This document shows positions 34,040 through 42,338 of a stretch of 64,000 bases of DNA, piece after piece; positions within the stretch are counted from its first letter, which is position 1; every line of letters begins with the position of its first letter. The stretch is from B1Sed10-231 sp046483385 (GTDB lineage Bacteria > Planctomycetota > Brocadiia > SM23-32). The notes below the pieces were generated by a model that was not told where the DNA came from, did no database searches, and saw only the letters and a list, made by a program, of their open reading frames with translations. The DNA lies in contig JAWODG010000069.1 of NCBI GenBank assembly GCA_046483385.1, forward strand, positions 35,105-99,104, read 5' to 3'. Both the position numbers and the translations under genes were made by a program.

Positions 34040-35131
34040 TCAGCGCTGGTAGATGGGGAGCTGGCAGCAGGGGACGCTGAGGGCAAGCACGGACATGGCG
34101 GTGGTGTAGCAGGGCCCGGCCCGGTTGCCGCCGTCCCCGTTGCCGGGCCAGGAGCCGTCCTGCCGCTGGGCCTCCAGCATGATGCGGTACATGCGGCGCG
34201 CGAACGGCTCCCAGTATTCCTCTCCGAGCTGATACATGCCCTGCGCCGAGTAGTAGAGGCCATAGTAGAACCAACCCCGGCCGACCCGCGGCGGATGGTC
34301 GAGTATCCACTTCGCCGCCCCTCGTGCCTCCTCCGAGTCATGGTGGCCGCACAGCTCGAGGCTGAGCAGGGCCACGCCGGTGCGGGCGAAACCGGGCCCC
34401 TGGCCCGGCTGGTAGGCGAACCCGCCGCTCTGGTGGCGGCAGTTGAGGATGAACTGCACGCCGCTCTCGATGGCCTCGACGGGAACCGCCGCTCCGTTGT
34501 TACGCGCCGAGCGAAGGGCGATGAGCGGCCATCCGGTGCAGGAGATGTCGCTGTCCCGGCTGCTGTTGTTATATCGCCAGCCGCCCTGGTGGTTGTTGCG
34601 CTTTTCAAGGCGCTGGGCGGTCAGAATGACCTCGAAGGCGCGGGGCAGGGCGGCCCGGATTCTGTCCTGTCGTTCGGGGTCCACCATGCCGGAGACCTCC
34701 GAGAGCAGGAGGGTCGATATGGAGTGGCTGTACATGCCGCCGCGCATCTTTGTTCCGCCGACCAGCATACCGTTGTCCTGCTGGGAGTCCAGCACGAAGT
34801 CGATGCCCCTGTTGATGGCGTCCCCGTACGGGCCGACGCCGGGGGTGTGGCCCCTGGCGAGGAAGGCCATCACGCAGAGGGACGTGATGGCCGTATTGCC
34901 CTCGGCGAACTGGGACTTTCCGGGCCACCAGCCCTCGTCGGTCTGCTGCGCGGCCAGGTACTCCAGGGCGCGGTCAATGGCGGCATCTACGAGCGGCTCA
35001 TAGTCCTCGAGGGACTTCTGTTGCTCCTCCTCGGCGCCTGCACGACAGGGCACCGGGCGCGAAACGACCAGAAGGCTGCTAAGGAGGGCGGTGGATAGAA
35101 GGAGGGCTGCTGTGCGACGTGCTCGGCTCAC
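34040..35131 (-). CDS. Secreted prenyltransferase/squalene-oxidase-repeat protein
   Basis: A 363-residue protein. Residues 1-32 are a signal peptide (ALLLSTALLSSLLVV, cleavage near CRAGA). The rest is an alpha/alpha toroid of terpene-cyclase-like repeats: YLAAQQTDEGWWPG, FVLDSQQDNGMLVGG, AQRLEKRNNHQGGWRYN, NCRHQSGGFAYQPGQG and AQRQDGSWPGNGDGG. Such secreted toroids in planctomycete-type genomes accompany MoxR/Bat operons; a binding or structural role is more likely than cyclase activity because no catalytic DxDD motif is visible. It overlaps the upstream gene by 4 bp (ATGA) and is the last gene of the operon. Confidence 0.88.
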   Translation of the reverse strand: MSRARRTAALLLSTALLSSLLVVSRPVPCRAGAEEEQQKSLEDYEPLVDAAIDRALEYLAAQQTDEGWWPGKSQFAEGNTAITSLCVMAFLARGHTPGVGPYGDAINRGIDFVLDSQQDNGMLVGGTKMRGGMYSHSISTLLLSEVSGMVDPERQDRIRAALPRAFEVILTAQRLEKRNNHQGGWRYNNSSRDSDISCTGWPLIALRSARNNGAAVPVEAIESGVQFILNCRHQSGGFAYQPGQGPGFARTGVALLSLELCGHHDSEEARGAAKWILDHPPRVGRGWFYYGLYYSAQGMYQLGEEYWEPFARRMYRIMLEAQRQDGSWPGNGDGGNRAGPCYTTAMSVLALSVPCCQLPIYQR

Positions 35132-38100
35132 TCCGATTCCTCCTCGTTCGCATCATCGAGGTTCATCCGGGCCAGTTCCCGGAAGTATCGACGGATCAGA
35201 TCACGGTATTCCTCGGGGCCTCGGTGGTCGGCGGCCTGCATGATGTCGTTGCGCAGTTCGCTGGGAAGGCGGGCCCAGTCGTCCAGCGTCAGGTCGGCCT
35301 CGCCCAACTGGCGCGCGGTGGGATCGAAGGGAATGTTGCGCGGACCGGAGTGAGGGTCTCGCGCGGGCCCCCGCATGCCGGCCTCGCTGGCAATCTGCCG
35401 GTCCAGGGAGTAAGGCTGGAGGCCCATGCGGCTCATCCGACCGCGGGTGCGGGCGGCCGCGGCGGCCAGGCGCCCCGCGGCGACGGCGGCGTCCGCCGAG
35501 CGCCGGCCGGCGGCGGCCTGTGCGGTCGCCTGGTAGGCCTGGCCCAGGCTCTGGCCCTCTTCGGCCGGGATGGCCGACTCGGCGAGTTCCTCACCAGCGG
35601 CCTGTGCGTAGGCCTCGGACATCCTGTCGAGGGCCTCGGCGGCCCGCCCGATGCGGCCGGCGGCGTCCGTCTGGGCGGGCACCGCCTCCTCGGGGCTCTG
35701 TTCGCCGAGCGCGCTCTCCGCCGTCTGTTGGCTCTGCATCGCACCGCTCAGTTCGCTGGTGGCCTCGGCCGCGGCCTGGTTGGCTTCGTCCGGCCCGAGG
35801 AACGGCAGGAAGGGCTCCTGCAGCCTCGAGGTCTCCTCACCCAGCGCGGACGTGGCCTCCCGCAGGTGGCGCTGCCGAGCCTCCAGCGCCTCGACGGTCC
35901 CGCCCTCCGCCAGCGCGCGCATCTGATCCGCCAGCCGCTCCTGCTGTTCGGCCACGCGGGCCGCGTCGTCGGCCAATCGGCGGGCCTCGGCGACCTCGTC
36001 GGTTCGGCTCGGATCACCGGCCTCCAGCGCCTCGGTCGCATCCCGGCGGTTGGCGGCATCGAGGCGTTGGGCCAGTTCGCCAAGGTCCTCGGCGGCCTCG
36101 TCCGCGTCCGTGGTTGCCTGCGGCAGCCGTCCCGCCTGAATGTTGTCCGCGGCCCGCTGGGATTCCTCCGCGGCCCGCTCCTCCAGCCGATCCTCCTGTG
36201 GCCGGCGTTCGGTGACGCGCCGGGCCAGCTCCTCCGCCTGCCGGGCGACCTCGGCCTGGTCCCGGCTCAGACGCGACATCAGCGTTTCCTGCAGCCCCTC
36301 ACGGGCCGCCTCGCGGCTGTCCGCCAGTGCCTGCGTCCGAGCGCGCAGATCGCGTTGCTGCTTGGCCAGCCGGGACATCCAGTCGGCCTCCCGGGGGAGT
36401 TCATCAAGTGCCGCGGCCAAACGTTCCATCTCTTCCGCGGCCGTTGCGGCCGCCTGTTGGGCCTGCTCGGAGTCGTCCCCGCTGAGGGCCTCCTCGGCCT
36501 GTCGCATCTCGTCCAGGGGATTGTGTCTGTTGATGGCTCGTTGGGCCTGCGGCGAGGCATCGGTCAGGGATTCGGCCAGTTCCCCGGCTTCGGCACGCAC
36601 TTGCTTCTGCCGCTGCGCCGCCCGCTGCGGTCCGTCGCCTTCGCTTTCCTGTTCACCAGCGACCTGTTCCGCCAGCTCTCGCTGTCGCTGCGCGAGTTCG
36701 TGCGCCTTCTGCCGGGCCTCCTGCTCGAACTCATCTATGGCCAGCCTCGCGGCCTCGTTTCGCAGGGAGCCTTCACTCTGGCTCTGCTGCCGCACGGCCT
36801 CGCGCAGCTTTCCGGACCGGATGTCTTCAGCCGCTTCGGCCATGTCATCCTGTTGCCCGGCGGTCGATTCCCGGGAACCCGCCCGCTCCGCCAGCTCCCT
36901 CTGTTCACGGGCAAGCTCTTCCAGCTCTTCGTCCGTCTCAGGTAAGGATGCGGTAGTTTCGGTGTCGGACGCCAGGTCCGTCTGCTGCTCCTCCAGCCGC
37001 CGGGCCTCGCCGGCCAGGTCGCGCATCCGTTCCGCCTGCAGTTCGGCCTGCATCTGGAGGGCCGACGGCGTTTGCTCGACCATATCGCCCACCTGCGCGG
37101 TGAGTTCCTGCTGGGCGGCGTCCCAGTCCTCCGGTGTCATGGCGGCCGCTTCGGGTTGCTCTTCCAGCCGGGCGCGTTGCCGGGCCAGCTCCTCCTGCAT
37201 TGCGGCGGCTTCCCGGAGGGCTTCCAGCCGTTCCATCGCCTCCGCCATCTCCTCGAACTCCTCCAGCAACTCGTCCGTCGCCGCGATGGCGGACTCAATC
37301 CGCTGGTCGGTCGCCTCGGATTGGGCTTCCCGGTCCTCGGGAGTCTCGCTGAGCGCCACTTCCTCGACACCGTCCTCGGCGGGCACGATGTGCTCGTCGG
37401 CCAGTTCCCGCAGGCGGGGGGCCAGCGCATCGTAGGTGCCGTCTTCCACTCGCGCTTCAAGGTCGCGGGTGGACCGCTCGGCGGCCACCAGATGCTCCAT
37501 CATGTCGCGCAGTTGCTCGGGCATGTCATCGGGCGGCGGCGATTCGCCGTCCAGGGCCTCCCGCAGCTTCTCCGAACCGGCCTTGGCCGTCTGCAGCTCT
37601 TCCTTGACCCCTTCCAGGACCTCCCGCACATCCTCCTCCAGCAAGGTGAGCACCTGCTCGGCGTACGGTGGCGCTTCGGGCTGGATGAGAACCGTGAAGA
37701 TGCGGGAGAGGTCCTCTTGAGGGCCACCCCGATCCGGTGGCAGGGCGTCGGTTGCTCTGAGCTGGAAACGCACTTCGCGGGCGCCCTCCAGTTCCGGGCG
37801 GGAGAGGTCCAGTGAAGTGCGATCGACGATGCTCAGACGCTCCGGCCCCTCCGGCGGCAGCGCGATGGGAGTGGGCTGTGCCTCCCCCCCGTCCACCGTC
37901 AGCAGCATCTCGGCGGCCGCTATGCCCAGGTCGTCGCGCAGGGCGTAGAGCACCGGGATGGTATCGGCGGGTCGGCAGCGCATCTGCCGGCGCCGCGGGT
38001 GGGCGACCCGGACACGGGGCGGGGAGTCGGGCACCGTCTCGATGGCGTGAACCTCCCGCGTATTGGTGAAGCCGTGCTCGTCAGTAGCTTCCAGCCACCA

Positions 38101-39258
38101 CGTCCCGGTCAGGCCCGCTTCCAGGGCGAATTTGAAGAGGCATTCCGCCCCTCCGTCTTCCAGGTCGTGGCATCTGCCCCGTGCGAACGGGTCGTCCCGC
38201 CCCTTCAGATAGAGTCCGGCGTCCGGGACGGATTTGTTGAGGCGCGCCGTTATGGTAACACGGGTACCCTCGACGCCGGAGACCTCGCCCGCAAAAGGCG
38301 ATTCCTCGACGGGCTCCAGGTAGCCGTAATCGGGGTATTCCAGCCGCAAGTTCATGCCATGCACGATGGGCGGCGGGACAACGTTGACCCGGTAGTAGCG
38401 CGTCAGGGCATCGCCGGCCCGGATGCGGTACTGGAACCCCTGCCGGGGCGGCGGGCAGAGCGCGGCAAACTTCTGGGAGCCCTCCGGCGCCGGCAAGTCG
38501 TCCATCTCCAGCACCGACCGCTGGCCCTGGGCGTTGATCAGGTACAGGGTCGCAGCCCCGGCTCGCTCATTGGCAACTTCCACCTCCACGCGCAGTGAGT
38601 CCCCGGGCCGGATGGTGGTGTCGCCGGGAGTGACCGACAGCTCGTAGGCCGCCACGTTGGGCAGATTCAGGAAGGGCGCGACTGCCCGGGCCAGCAGGCG
38701 CGACGACTCGCGCGGCCGGACGGCCAGAAGCCCGGCCAAAAGAGCCAGGGACAGGGCGGCGGCCAGCAGGAAGGGTCGCGCACTGCGTAGAGTAACCTCC
38801 TGCCGGGGCAGCAGGCCTTCCACGTCATGGCTCGCCTCCTCCACGAGGGCCGCAATGAGCGCGCGCGAGCCCTGCGCCTCGCCCGCGTCTCCGCTGCGCA
38901 ACAACTCCACTGCGGAGCTAATGCGTTCCTGCAGTTCCGGGTGCCGGGCTTCCAGAGCCCTCGCAATCCCCTCCAGCGTCATGCTGCGGGCCAGGGGGCG
39001 GATGAGGAACACGACCGTTGCGGTGGCCGTCACGGCCAGAATAGCGAGCGTCATCGCCCATCGAGGCCACAGCGGCATGAAGGTCACCGTGGCATCGACC
39101 GCCATCACCAGCAGCAGCCCCAGCACGAGCACGGTGACAACGGGGCAGGCGCCCCGCACGGCCATGACGAACCGCGCGCGGCGCACCATGCTGCGCAGCT
39201 TCCTCTCGATGTTCTCCGGCAGTCGTTCGTCTGTGGTTAGTGTGCGCGTGTCGCTCAC
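35128..39258 (-). CDS. DUF4175-like giant membrane-anchored coiled-coil protein
   Basis: A 1376-residue protein. The GTG start at 39258 is chosen because it overlaps the upstream TGA by 4 bp (GTGA), like the other junctions of the operon. Two TM segments near residues 35-90 (VVTVLVLGLLLVMAV, MTLAILAVTATATVVFLI) and one near 170-190 (FLLAAALSLALLAGLLAV) anchor it. Ig-like beta domains follow to about residue 500, then about 850 residues of Glu/Ala/Gln/Arg-rich coiled coil with heptads such as EELAREQRELAERAG. The C-terminus is short and acidic (DDANEEESE). It matches the large DUF4175-type proteins found beside MoxR-VWA genes. Function is unknown; a scaffold for the complex is inferred. Confidence 0.85.
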   Translation of the reverse strand: MSDTRTLTTDERLPENIERKLRSMVRRARFVMAVRGACPVVTVLVLGLLLVMAVDATVTFMPLWPRWAMTLAILAVTATATVVFLIRPLARSMTLEGIARALEARHPELQERISSAVELLRSGDAGEAQGSRALIAALVEEASHDVEGLLPRQEVTLRSARPFLLAAALSLALLAGLLAVRPRESSRLLARAVAPFLNLPNVAAYELSVTPGDTTIRPGDSLRVEVEVANERAGAATLYLINAQGQRSVLEMDDLPAPEGSQKFAALCPPPRQGFQYRIRAGDALTRYYRVNVVPPPIVHGMNLRLEYPDYGYLEPVEESPFAGEVSGVEGTRVTITARLNKSVPDAGLYLKGRDDPFARGRCHDLEDGGAECLFKFALEAGLTGTWWLEATDEHGFTNTREVHAIETVPDSPPRVRVAHPRRRQMRCRPADTIPVLYALRDDLGIAAAEMLLTVDGGEAQPTPIALPPEGPERLSIVDRTSLDLSRPELEGAREVRFQLRATDALPPDRGGPQEDLSRIFTVLIQPEAPPYAEQVLTLLEEDVREVLEGVKEELQTAKAGSEKLREALDGESPPPDDMPEQLRDMMEHLVAAERSTRDLEARVEDGTYDALAPRLRELADEHIVPAEDGVEEVALSETPEDREAQSEATDQRIESAIAATDELLEEFEEMAEAMERLEALREAAAMQEELARQRARLEEQPEAAAMTPEDWDAAQQELTAQVGDMVEQTPSALQMQAELQAERMRDLAGEARRLEEQQTDLASDTETTASLPETDEELEELAREQRELAERAGSRESTAGQQDDMAEAAEDIRSGKLREAVRQQSQSEGSLRNEAARLAIDEFEQEARQKAHELAQRQRELAEQVAGEQESEGDGPQRAAQRQKQVRAEAGELAESLTDASPQAQRAINRHNPLDEMRQAEEALSGDDSEQAQQAAATAAEEMERLAAALDELPREADWMSRLAKQQRDLRARTQALADSREAAREGLQETLMSRLSRDQAEVARQAEELARRVTERRPQEDRLEERAAEESQRAADNIQAGRLPQATTDADEAAEDLGELAQRLDAANRRDATEALEAGDPSRTDEVAEARRLADDAARVAEQQERLADQMRALAEGGTVEALEARQRHLREATSALGEETSRLQEPFLPFLGPDEANQAAAEATSELSGAMQSQQTAESALGEQSPEEAVPAQTDAAGRIGRAAEALDRMSEAYAQAAGEELAESAIPAEEGQSLGQAYQATAQAAAGRRSADAAVAAGRLAAAAARTRGRMSRMGLQPYSLDRQIASEAGMRGPARDPHSGPRNIPFDPTARQLGEADLTLDDWARLPSELRNDIMQAADHRGPEEYRDLIRRYFRELARMNLDDANEEESE

Positions 39259-42200
39259 GGCAGGGCCTTTCGTTTGCGCAGCAGCCATTCGGCGGCGGCC
39301 ACTCCCATTATAAGGCATAGGAGCGGCCATGAATTCCACAGCACGTATTCGTATCGTTCGCGCTGGACGGCGACGGGCGGGCGCAGCGGCTCAAGGACCC
39401 GCTCCGCCTCGGCGGGCCCCAGCACGAGACCCCCGGTCATCTGGGCCAATCGGCCCGGCGGCCCGACATCAGGTGTCAACTCGGCCTGCTCCCGGCTGGT
39501 CCCGGGCTCGACCGTAAACTCCGCCACCACGGAGTCAAGTTCGTCAGGACCGACGACGCCTCGGGCCTGCGGAGACTCCAGTCGCAGCTCGTACGGCCCC
39601 GGGGGCAGCCGCCCTACGTCCGCCTCATACAGCCCGGGTGAAGAGGGCAGGTACCGCAGCGTCCGCCGCACCACCGGTTCCCCGTTGCGCAAGACGGTGA
39701 CGGCGACGTCGGCGTTTGCCAGAGGGGAGAGGTCGGGCTGCAGCAGCCGGGCCCGCACGTGTACCGGTTCTTCCGGCGCGTAGCGGGGCCGGTCGGTGCC
39801 GAGCTTGACCAGTTGTGTGCCGGCCGGAAAGCGGTAGCCGGCCGCCCACCGCATCACCTGCCCCCAGAAGCGGTGGTGATGCGTGTCACCCGCGCGGTAG
39901 CGCATCCTCCAGGTGCGGTCGAAAGCCAGCATCATCACCCGTCCCATGCCGACCCGCTGGTAGGCGATGAGGGCGTTGCTCGCGCGGGAATCTTCATCCT
40001 CCTCCGCCTCACCTTCCACCGGGCGCGCGTAGGCCAGCACGGTCGCGCCCGGCCGCACGCCGCCGACGGGCTGCCGCCAGTAGATGTCCGGCAGCTCGCC
40101 CCAGAGGTCCTCGTTCGTCTCGGGGTCGGGGTCGAGACGCGTCACGACACTCCTCTCACCCTCCGGAGTCAGGGAGATCCGGTAACCCTCTGCAGCCGCA
40201 GCTTCGGCGGCCTCCGCCGGCGGCATGAGGGGAAGCAGGTCCGCCAGGGGGCTGCGGCGGAACGCCTCCGGCATCGCGTGCGGCCCGGCGACCACCACCA
40301 GCGTTCCGCCTCGCTCCACCACGAGCCGGCGGAGGATGTCCTGCTCTTCCACGGGGAGCGACTCGGGCGTGACGTCCCCGAGCAGCACGACGTCGAACTT
40401 CATCCATTCGTCTTCGCTCTCCGGCAGCGCGGTCGCCTGCGCCTGATCGGGCGGTCGGTCGGCCGAGGCGGGGACTACGGGCATATCGGTATCGGGGGCC
40501 ACACGGTCGGGATCGAACAGCACGTACTGCAGCTTGACCGAGGGATCCCGGTTGGCGAAAAGGTTCTTCAGGTAGCGGAACTCCCACCGCGGGCGCCCCT
40601 CCAGCACGAGCAGCCTGGTGCGCTCTTCAGTCACGTTCACGCGCAGGGGGTAGGCGTTGTTGTCGGCCAGCACCTCGTCCGGTCGGGTCTCGACGGCTAC
40701 GGTGTAAGTCTGGGGCCCCGGCGTCGTGGGAGTGTGAGACAACTCAACGCGGGGTCGGTATCGGTCAGTGGGCACCTGGACCGTGCGTTCGTCCAGGGCC
40801 TCTTCTCCCTCCGGGCCTCGCAGTGCCACCTTCAGGGTTTCGCCGGCCAGCCCGTCCAGCTTCAGCTCGGCGGTCACCAGCATGCGGTCTTCGACGAACA
40901 CGGCCTCCGGCACGTCCAGGGAGAGGACGGCGGCGTCGCGCGGGGGCCTCTGCGCACCGAACACCACGGAGGAGACGGGCACCCCCGCCACGCTCAGGTC
41001 GCGCGCCACCGGTTGCAGAGGAGTCTCCGCATTATGTCGGCCGTCGGTCAGCAGTATGATCCCCGCGAGCCGCTCCAGCGGAACGTCCCGCCGGGCCCTG
41101 TCCAGGGCCGCCGCCAGATCAGTGGCATCGGCGTCCACTGTCTCCGCGGGGTTCCCGCTGCTTGCTGCGTCGGCTGGACTCCGCTCGCCGGAGCCCGACG
41201 CTGTTTCCACCGCCTCACCGGCGAACGCGTAGGTCTTCACGGCGTAGCGGCCTTGCAGTTCCTGCAGAAGGCCGTCGTGAGGATCGGCTGAACCGCGCAA
41301 CAGCAAGCCGGCCAGCTCGCGCCTGGTCCGTCCGGCCACAGCATCGACCGCCGCCTTCTGTTCGAGGGGGAGGCCTGTGTAGAACTCGGCGTCCAGCCGG
41401 CGGCCCAGTTCGCGGAGCTCAGCGGCCACCGAGGCCAGAGCGTCCTGCGCCCGCCGCACCGCGTTCAGGACGACGTCGCTGTCCTCGCCCAGTGCCGCAG
41501 TTGCCTGGTCGAGAGGTTGTGTTGCCTCCACTCCCAGCCGCTGGCGTACCCGCTCGACGGCTTCCTGATGTTCTCCCTGCGCGATCGGCGCGAGTGCCTG
41601 CCGCACCTGTTCCGTCGTGTCCGTGACGGCCCCGAATTCCTCTTCGAGTTCCCCGCGGCGGGTCTGCAGGTGCCTTGCCAGCACCTCCGGTTCGGACCCG
41701 GCGACCATGGAAAGCCACTCGGCCTGCACAGCCAGGCGAGTGTGCGCCTCCTCCAGCCGCCGTGCCTGTCGGTCCAGTCGGACGGGCCGCTCGACGTCCG
41801 CCAGCCCCAGCGCTTCGGCCAGCCGCACCCTGGCGTCGGGGGAAAGCCCGGTGTCCGGCACGTCCATGGACAGGGACTCGTCCGCCATCACCGCCAGCAC
41901 GCGCTGCGTTCGACGCTCGGACTCGCGTACGAAAACGGGCTGCGCCAGCATGGCCAGAACCAGAAGGCACAGCGTAATCCGCAGGCCGCTCAGCATTATG
42001 CCCGACCTCCGAGCGATCCGCCGACGCTCGGCGCGGTAGAGGGCGACGGCGAGCTCCACGAGAACCGCCCCGCCGAGCCAGTAGGCCCAGAGCGGAACGG
42101 GCGTTCCGAATACCACGAACCGCCGGGCCGCCGCGGTCACCGTCAGCATGGCCAGTGCACCCACCAGCAGCCGGCACCCCAGCATGACGGTCCGGCGGAA

Positions 42201-42338
42201 CACGCCTCCTCGCCGGGGTTCGAAGACGCGGAACGCCGCCCACCACGCCCCGAGCGCCACCAGCACAAGGACCGGCACAACGGGGAGGGGAACGGTGCCC
42301 CGAGGCAGCAGAAGCTCCGGCAACGCGAGAACGCTCAT
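39255..42338 (-). CDS. VWA-domain membrane protein with GATase-like region
   Basis: A 1027-residue membrane protein of the Bat/aerotolerance-associated type. ATG 42338 overlaps the preceding stop by 4 bp. N-terminal TM segments (VVPVLVLVALGAWWAAF, GALAMLTVTAAARRFVV, ITLCLLVLAMLAQPVFV) lead into a von Willebrand A domain with a complete MIDAS start, ADESLSM (DxSxS), and AGIILLTDGRHN. Within the VWA domain is a long helical insertion (about residues 195-345). A class-I GATase-like region follows (ILRRLVVERGGTLVVVAG), then beta domains, and a single C-terminal TM with a KRKALP tail. Metal-dependent protein binding is expected of the MIDAS. Confidence 0.88.
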   Translation of the reverse strand: MSVLALPELLLPRGTVPLPVVPVLVLVALGAWWAAFRVFEPRRGGVFRRTVMLGCRLLVGALAMLTVTAAARRFVVFGTPVPLWAYWLGGAVLVELAVALYRAERRRIARRSGIMLSGLRITLCLLVLAMLAQPVFVRESERRTQRVLAVMADESLSMDVPDTGLSPDARVRLAEALGLADVERPVRLDRQARRLEEAHTRLAVQAEWLSMVAGSEPEVLARHLQTRRGELEEEFGAVTDTTEQVRQALAPIAQGEHQEAVERVRQRLGVEATQPLDQATAALGEDSDVVLNAVRRAQDALASVAAELRELGRRLDAEFYTGLPLEQKAAVDAVAGRTRRELAGLLLRGSADPHDGLLQELQGRYAVKTYAFAGEAVETASGSGERSPADAASSGNPAETVDADATDLAAALDRARRDVPLERLAGIILLTDGRHNAETPLQPVARDLSVAGVPVSSVVFGAQRPPRDAAVLSLDVPEAVFVEDRMLVTAELKLDGLAGETLKVALRGPEGEEALDERTVQVPTDRYRPRVELSHTPTTPGPQTYTVAVETRPDEVLADNNAYPLRVNVTEERTRLLVLEGRPRWEFRYLKNLFANRDPSVKLQYVLFDPDRVAPDTDMPVVPASADRPPDQAQATALPESEDEWMKFDVVLLGDVTPESLPVEEQDILRRLVVERGGTLVVVAGPHAMPEAFRRSPLADLLPLMPPAEAAEAAAAEGYRISLTPEGERSVVTRLDPDPETNEDLWGELPDIYWRQPVGGVRPGATVLAYARPVEGEAEEDEDSRASNALIAYQRVGMGRVMMLAFDRTWRMRYRAGDTHHHRFWGQVMRWAAGYRFPAGTQLVKLGTDRPRYAPEEPVHVRARLLQPDLSPLANADVAVTVLRNGEPVVRRTLRYLPSSPGLYEADVGRLPPGPYELRLESPQARGVVGPDELDSVVAEFTVEPGTSREQAELTPDVGPPGRLAQMTGGLVLGPAEAERVLEPLRPPVAVQRERYEYVLWNSWPLLCLIMGVAAAEWLLRKRKALP

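Noticed and set aside
34025..34041. GAGCCGG/CCGGCTC hairpin as terminator of the Bat-like operon
   Set aside because: It overlaps the stop codon and has no T-tract on the minus strand.
32261..35098. A 945-codon open frame on the plus strand opposite the acyl-CoA ligase and the toroid gene
   Set aside because: It mirrors two strongly supported genes on the other strand, crosses their intergenic gap, and has a His/Gly/Ala/Val-rich composition typical of antisense frames in GC-rich DNA.
36140..37435. A Ser/Arg/Cys-rich frame opposite the coiled-coil gene
   Set aside because: The unusual composition is explained by reading the Glu/Ala/Gln-rich coiled coil in antisense.
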